NCBI GenBank assembly: GCA_002803225.1
Contig: NXFV01000752.1
Coordinates: forward strand, 1-21,700
Direction: 5' to 3'
Length of the DNA: 21,700 nucleotides
Source: Gamarada debralockiae
Taxonomy: Eukaryota; Ascomycota; Leotiomycetes; Helotiales; Hyphodiscaceae
In this document: positions 20,248 through 21,700 of the stretch, piece by piece
How the letters are laid out: each line of letters begins with the position of its first letter
How positions within the stretch are numbered: the first letter of the stretch is position 1
Position numbers and translations under genes: made by a program
Notes under the pieces: model-generated
What the model saw: the letters and a program-made list of their open reading frames with translations, nothing else
The model's database searches: none
What the model was told of the DNA's origin: nothing

Positions 20248-21177
20248 TCAACCAACAAGAGTATCTCTGGTTGGTGCGCCCGTGTATATCTCAGTTGTAC
20301 CGCCATTGAAAGTCTTATTGCTATGCCCAATCGATTGCCGAACTTCATTTGTGGTGAACCCTGCGCCGTTCTTGGGAGCCAGTAGATGGGCAACGTCTCG
20401 AGCAGCACCAGGACGCAAAGCACGCGTACTTACTCGAGTGAGAACGTTTGCTATGAAACCCATACGTTTTATGGTGTCGTTCGTTTGCTGCGAAGGGGTA
20501 CAGTAGGTGTATCAAGTTCAATCCTATGTCTTTTGCCGAAAGATGTAAGAATTGGTCTTTCCGAAAAGAGCCAGAACCTTCAAATCAACACTGTCAATTG
20601 CGTGGTTTAGGACTTCTTGAATCGTGGTGCCGCGTACCAGTCCATGGCAAAGCGCGTGTGCCAAGAGAAGCAGAATAGGACACATGTGGTATTGCTTCGG
20701 ATTATTCAAGGGGTGAAGTTCGCATTCCAGATCCATGTTTAGATAATCCTTCAACCCCCTCGAGAATTCCACGGTTATGTGTGCCTTGAGGCTTTCAATC
20801 CTAGCCTCTCCATCGGCCGAGACCATGAGTTGGACGTGCCTGTATTGCATATACTCAGCGCCTTTGTATAGCAAAGTGCGCCCGATGTCCCTACAACGGC
20901 CGCCAATGCTTGCTGTAAGCACGACGGCTAGAAGCCTGGCAATTGTGATGTCCCAATTAACAGCACCGTACTTCGTATGGTGGTCAAGCTATGCTTTGGC
21001 CATCCTCGACAACAAGAAGAAACCAATCCAGACTCGTTTCTGCCACAGTCCTTTCGTAAGCTTACCTGCCTTGACAGCATCGTCAAACCAGACTATGATG
21101 CGTTTGCCGTCCCGTGCGGTCAGTTCGTATCCAGTCGCCTTTGAGTATGTAAAAGTTCCGTTGCAAAACTTCCCCAA
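20248..21177 (-). pseudogene. Fungal tyrosine-recombinase-type protein (DUF3435/Crypton-like), inactivated
   Basis: One minus-strand frame stays protein-like over about 310 codons but carries stops at 20991-20989 (TAG), 20526-20524 (TAG), 20520-20518 (TGA) and 20514-20512 (TGA), ending at TGA 20250-20248. There are no frameshifts. Features from N to C: KGLWQKRVWIGFFLLSRMAKA, stop, LDHHTKYGAVNWD, LTASIGGRCRDIG, MCPILLLLAHALCHGLVRGTT, a stop-rich segment, then IKRMGFIANVLTRV, ALRPGAARD, VRQSIGHSNKTF and EIYTG. The last three correspond to the HxxR, GH and tyrosine boxes of tyrosine recombinases as seen in this fungal family; the His of HxxR is Arg here, while the Arg, the GH histidine and the Tyr remain. 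Such proteins mobilise DNA by recombination (Crypton elements, Starship captains). Each stop is one transition from CAG, CGA or TGG. The 5' end is missing and replaced by a minisatellite. Confidence 0.72.
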
Positions 21178-21500
21178 AGGGTTTTAATTGACATCGGGGA
21201 CTGGCCTGACCTGCCCGTCCCGACTTAAAACTGCCTCAAATGTGTTTTAATCGACATCCTTGACCTGCCTGCCTGCCCAGACTTTAAAGCTGCCGGAGAG
21301 ATGTTTTAATAGACGTCCTCGACAGGCCTACCTCCTCATACTTAAAACTTCCCAAAAGGGGTTTAAATCAGACCCATGGTCATACCTGCCTGTCCAGACT
21401 TAAAATTGCCCAAGGTGCGTTTAAATCAACGTCCTCGATTAACCTGCCTCATGCTCAGAAGCTCCCCGAGAAGTGTGCCATGGCATCCTCGACTGCACAG
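21163..21500. repeat. Minisatellite, about 58-63-bp units, five full copies plus partial ends
   Basis: Units start at GTTTTAAT or GTTTAAAT: 21181-21243 (63 bp), 21244-21302 (59), 21303-21360 (58), 21361-21418 (58), 21419-21474 (56), and a decayed partial copy at 21475-21500. A partial unit end (AAAACTTCCCCAAAGG) precedes at 21163-21180, inside the recombinase frame. Each unit has the order GTTTTAAT, GACATCCTCGAC-like, CCTGCCTG, ACTTAAAACTGCC. Copies differ by scattered substitutions, so the array is not recent. Stop codons fall in all units in the recombinase frame direction, so I regard it as non-coding. Confidence 0.8.
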
Positions 21501-21700
21501 TGATTATAAAGCTCGAAGATCAATTGCATATTCAGTTTGGATAGCTCAGAGTCCTAGAAATGATGTTTACGGTAGTACAGCAACTCAACGTTGACAACGA
21601 ATCGACGTCGTCGGTCATCATCTGAGTGGAAAGACATGATCTGCGCTGACTGCGAGGAGAGAGGCTGATTAACTACAGGCTGGAGTCCCAGATGGCACAT
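21501..21700. other. Right flank of the minisatellite, nothing identified
   Basis: This is unique-looking sequence to the window end. A minus-strand frame beginning near 21634 (MSFHSDDDRRRRF) is open for about 27 codons only. It could be the displaced 5' part of the recombinase gene, but nothing in the sequence proves that. Confidence 0.35.

Overview
The window looks like nuclear DNA of a filamentous ascomycete fungus. The evidence is short introns (about 42-100 bp, mostly 48-68) with GTRNGT donors and CTAAC/CTGAT-type branch points, pyrimidine-rich promoters, typical fungal families (HET-E-type WD40 tail, DHA1 MFS transporter, LaeA-like methyltransferase, EasG/NmrA-like reductase), and intact core eukaryotic genes. 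A Leotiomycete is plausible from the look of the proteins, but this is inference.

Layout. Left accessory region (1-5100): the C-terminal tail of a HET-E-like WD40 protein, a two-exon gene with a fungal NLR-type N-terminal domain but no NACHT (lying between 40-42 bp inverted repeats), and a decaying five-finger C2H2 gene on the minus strand. Conserved core block (5640-10920): ELP3 (-) and succinyl-CoA ligase alpha LSC1 (+) diverge from a 255-bp shared promoter, followed by the AP-2 mu adaptin gene (+). Middle region (11200-13240): an unrecognised two-exon minus-strand gene with CACGTG and CCAAT motifs upstream, and a membrane-anchored gene carrying an apparent one-base frameshift. Metabolic trio (13930-19700): a ten-exon SAM methyltransferase of the LaeA-like family, a DHA1 MFS transporter, and an EasG-like NAD(P)-binding protein convergent with the transporter. 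Right edge (19960-21500): a small palindrome between 8-bp direct repeats, degenerate GCTGCCCC repeats, a tyrosine-recombinase-type pseudogene with in-frame stops, and a roughly 60-bp minisatellite at its 5' end.

The core genes act in tRNA wobble-uridine modification (ELP3), the mitochondrial TCA cycle (LSC1) and clathrin endocytosis (AP-2 mu); they are not a functional unit. Methyltransferase, transporter and reductase could be tailoring and export parts of a small secondary-metabolite locus, but no backbone synthase is present, so this stays a hypothesis. Decay signs (stop codons, a lost zinc ligand, a frameshift) are confined to the accessory genes. The stops and the lost zinc ligand are mostly explainable by G:C to A:T transitions, which fits repeat-induced point mutation or methyl-cytosine deamination without proving either. 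I did not find a convincing new multi-gene system; the most unusual parts are the repeat-rich recombinase relic on the right and the inverted-repeat-bounded NLR-type gene on the left.
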